34,280 nt of DNA, taken from assembly GCA_009922595.1 (NCBI GenBank), contig RFVC01000020.1, forward strand, positions 1 through 34,280, in the 5' to 3' direction. Below, piece by piece: positions 32,170-34,280 of the stretch. The notes under the pieces were generated by a model. The model was not told the origin of the DNA. It did not search any database and saw only the letters and a list, made by a program, of their open reading frames with translations. A program made the translations under genes and the position numbers. Source of the DNA: Gammaproteobacteria bacterium (GTDB lineage: Bacteria > Pseudomonadota > Gammaproteobacteria > Pseudomonadales > Pseudohongiellaceae). Position 1 is the first letter of the stretch, and every line of letters starts with the position of its first letter.

Positions 32170-33237
32170 ATGACCAAATATTTACTCCTGCTTTTTGCGG
32201 GATTTTCCACTTTTTCCCTGTTGGCCCAAGAGCCTGCAGAAAACTGGACCGACATTAACCTGGCGGTCACCGATGACCAGGTCACACCCGGATATCAGCA
32301 ATTTGCAGAAACTGCTGCCGTGCTAAAACAAAGTGCAGCCGCGTTCTGTCGTGCACCAGGCGCAGAATCATTCAGCGCGTTCCAATCTGAATTTCATCGC
32401 AGCATGGATGCATGGCAGCTGGTGCAGCATATCCAGTTTGGTCCTGTTACCTATTTCAACTGGAATTTCCGCCTGCAGTACTGGCCTGATGAAAAGGGTA
32501 CCGGAGCCAGGCAGTTGGATTCCCTGATTGCCGGTAAAAATGAAGCTGTCCTGGAACTAGATCAGTTTGCCCGGGAAAGTGTCGGCATACAGGGCTTTCC
32601 CGCACTCGAGCGACTTCTCTTTGAAGATAACAGTCAGCAGCAGTTAAGCGATGATGCTTTTCGATGCCGCGTCGCCCAGACAATTGCTGCCAATATCAAT
32701 GACATGGCATCGGGAGTTCATGCGCAATGGGTCAATGAGTTCCGGACGACAGTGGCCAATGCTGATGAGCGTGGGTTCTTTGAAAGTGCGGAGGACGCCA
32801 CTATCGATTTCATGAAGGCGCTGGTTGAACCGGTGCGCCGCATTCAGCAGCAGAAAATTGAGGAAGTTATTGGAGAAAGTACGGGCAGGGAACGTGTGCG
32901 CCGGGCAGAATCCTGGAGATCGGCCCGATCCGTACGCAACATCCGAATGAATGTGATTGCCCTGGAAAATCTTTTCACCGGGTCCGCTGACTCAGACTTC
33001 CAGCTGCATAATGTGCTCCAGGCAGATGACGTAGAGGTTATCAGTGCCAATTTTGATTCTCTTCTCGAAGTGCTTGATGAAATGCCCGACGCCTTGGGCG
33101 TAGTATTAGCGCAGGATGACGGCCGTGAACAGATCCAGGATGTGGCAGACAAGCTGGACGCTTTGTTTGAAAGCCTGGAAGCCGGTCTGAAGAATACCGA
33201 TCTTTACCTGGGCTTCAATTCCCTTGACGGTGACTGA
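32170..33237 (+). CDS. Imelysin-family protein, second copy with altered motif
   Basis: A 355-residue imelysin-domain protein with a cleavable signal peptide (MTKYLLLLFAGFSTFSLLA, then QEP) and no lipobox, so it is probably periplasmic. The order is that of the family: YQQFAETAAVLKQSAAAFCRAP near residues 40-61, DAWQLVQHIQFGPVTYFNWNFRLQYWPD, then the motif region GIQGFPALERLLFED. At G142-P144-E147 the His of GxHxxE is replaced by Pro, unlike the lipoprotein imelysin upstream. Its presumed metal site is therefore different or lost. Transcription probably starts at the Fur-controlled promoter 30 bp upstream. The DUF1513 gene begins 3 bp after its stop, so the two are co-transcribed. Confidence 0.9.
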   Translation: MTKYLLLLFAGFSTFSLLAQEPAENWTDINLAVTDDQVTPGYQQFAETAAVLKQSAAAFCRAPGAESFSAFQSEFHRSMDAWQLVQHIQFGPVTYFNWNFRLQYWPDEKGTGARQLDSLIAGKNEAVLELDQFARESVGIQGFPALERLLFEDNSQQQLSDDAFRCRVAQTIAANINDMASGVHAQWVNEFRTTVANADERGFFESAEDATIDFMKALVEPVRRIQQQKIEEVIGESTGRERVRRAESWRSARSVRNIRMNVIALENLFTGSADSDFQLHNVLQADDVEVISANFDSLLEVLDEMPDALGVVLAQDDGREQIQDVADKLDALFESLEAGLKNTDLYLGFNSLDGD

Positions 33238-33240
33238 GCC

Positions 33241-34280
33241 TTGATTCTTGATCGCCGTCAATTCGTTGCCCTGGCCTCCGGGCTCCTGGGTAATTCCCTT
33301 TACGCCGTTGCCGGCAATGCCGAAAATAATTCGCGGCTTTACCTGAGTGCGGCATCTGATGCGCAGGATCGTCACTGGGTCATTGGCTTCAGTGAAAATG
33401 AACTGACAGTCAGTGAAAAGTTCAGGCATCAGCTGCCCGCCCGCGCCCATCACATCGCCGTCCATAAAGCGCTAGGTATTTATATCGTCGTTGCGCGCCG
33501 ACCAGGAAACTATCTCTGGGTAGGCGATCTGGCTACGGGCAGCAAGCTGGATGAATTCACCGTACCCGATGATCGACATTTATATGGTCACGGCGTATTC
33601 ACCCGCGACGGCAGCCGCTTCTTTACCACGGAAAATGCCTGGCAAATGGTCAACGGTGACGGCGGCAGGATAGCCGTATGGTCAGTTACTCGGGATGGGC
33701 GGTCGGTAACCATGACCCGCGATCTGGAGTTTCCCAGTTACGGTACCGGCCCGCATGAACTGCTGCTGAAAGAGGACGCCAAGGTCCTGGTTGTTGCCAA
33801 TGGAGGTATTCGCACACACCCGAACAGGGGCCGTGAAATGCTCAACCTTGAATCCATGCAGCCGTCACTGGCGTACATTGCTGCTGGGGATGGTCAGCTG
33901 CTTGAGCAGCACTCCCTGGAGACAGAATTTCACAAGGCCAGCATTCGTCACCTGGATATGAATGCGCATGGCCAGGTCGTGATGGGTATGCAGTTCCATG
34001 GCGAACCATTTGAAAGGGTCCCGCTGCTGGCTACCCATGAGCAGAAACAATCTTTGCGTCCGCTGTATGCACCTGATTTTGAACAGGGACAGATGGCACA
34101 GTATGTTGGTTCGGTGCGCTATGATCTGTCAGGCCGATATTTTGCCGCCTCGTGCCCAAGGGGCAATATGATCACTTTCTGGGACGCTGAATCCGGAGCC
34201 ATGCTGGACTCGTTGCGTTCGCGGGATGGCTGCGGAGTTTGCGCTGCGTCAAACGGTTTCCTGTTTACAGCAGGCACTGG
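33241..34280 (+). CDS. DUF1513 family Tat-exported protein, partial (C-terminus outside window)
   Basis: The frame runs from a TTG at 33241 off the window end (346 codons seen). The N-terminus ILDRRQFVALASGLLGNSLYA contains a twin-arginine motif (DRRQF) followed by a hydrophobic core, so export folded through Tat is likely. The body has beta-propeller-like repeats: YLSAASDAQDRHWVIGF, HHIAVHKALGIYIVVARRPG, YGHGVFTRDGSRFFTTEN, GTGPHELLLKEDAKVLVVANGGI, and later MAQYVGSVRYDLSGRYFAASCPRGN. These match DUF1513, the usual last member of imelysin-DUF1111-imelysin clusters. The TTG is accepted because the in-frame stop of the preceding gene lies 3 bp upstream and the Tat motif follows within five residues. 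Function is unknown; an iron or heme role is inferred from neighbours. Confidence 0.88.
   Translation, partial: MILDRRQFVALASGLLGNSLYAVAGNAENNSRLYLSAASDAQDRHWVIGFSENELTVSEKFRHQLPARAHHIAVHKALGIYIVVARRPGNYLWVGDLATGSKLDEFTVPDDRHLYGHGVFTRDGSRFFTTENAWQMVNGDGGRIAVWSVTRDGRSVTMTRDLEFPSYGTGPHELLLKEDAKVLVVANGGIRTHPNRGREMLNLESMQPSLAYIAAGDGQLLEQHSLETEFHKASIRHLDMNAHGQVVMGMQFHGEPFERVPLLATHEQKQSLRPLYAPDFEQGQMAQYVGSVRYDLSGRYFAASCPRGNMITFWDAESGAMLDSLRSRDGCGVCAASNGFLFTAGT

Overview
The window looks like a chromosomal segment of a marine-type gammaproteobacterium related to the Pseudomonadales/Cellvibrionales. The evidence is gene order: metK-tkt-pgk-fba, zapA-6S RNA-5-formyl-THF cyclo-ligase, ygfB-pepP-ubiH, and phoBR-pst-phoU. 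Base composition looks moderate (about half G+C). I saw no mobile elements, CRISPR arrays, tRNA or rRNA genes. Most of the window is housekeeping sequence; the less ordinary parts are the left edge and the last 5 kb.

Layout. (1) 1-2349, minus strand: a surface-modification-like group with the N-terminal part of an LpxL/HtrB-like acyltransferase, a sulfotransferase, and a protein joining a P-loop kinase-like domain to a SAM methyltransferase. (2) 2505-3889, plus: a MarC/YhgN membrane protein overlapping a LigB/DODA-type dioxygenase, then a nine-copy heptamer repeat and a strong bidirectional terminator. (3) 4049-6665, minus: metK and ahcY, the core of the activated-methyl cycle. (4) 7122-12663, plus: tkt, pgk and class II fba followed by an unassigned methyltransferase; the epd/gap gene often found between tkt and pgk is absent. 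(5) 12925-15457: rpiA, a 30-residue membrane microprotein with its own promoter, 5-FCL, 6S RNA, zapA and a ZapB-like coiled-coil gene. (6) 15634-20606, plus: ygfB, pepP, ubiH, a DUF4440-like gene and an SrmB-like DEAD-box helicase.

(7) 20828-29716 is a phosphate regulon: phoB, phoR, a divergent OprP/OprO-like porin, pstS (lipoprotein type), pstC, pstA, pstB and phoU. I found four candidate PhoB boxes, ahead of phoB, the porin, pstS and pstC. All share one architecture: two heptamers in a 7-4-7 arrangement, then 9 nt ending in TGn, then a -10-like hexamer.

(8) 29721-34280, plus: an iron-uptake-like module begins only 4 bp after phoU. It holds a lipoprotein imelysin (IrpA type), a di-heme DUF1111 oxidoreductase, a second imelysin lacking the motif histidine, and a DUF1513 Tat-exported protein cut by the window end. 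A near-consensus Fur box overlaps a TATAAT promoter between the DUF1111 gene and the second imelysin. The first half of the module is therefore placed to be read from the phosphate operon and the second half to be iron-controlled. This phosphate-iron junction is the most interesting arrangement in the window.
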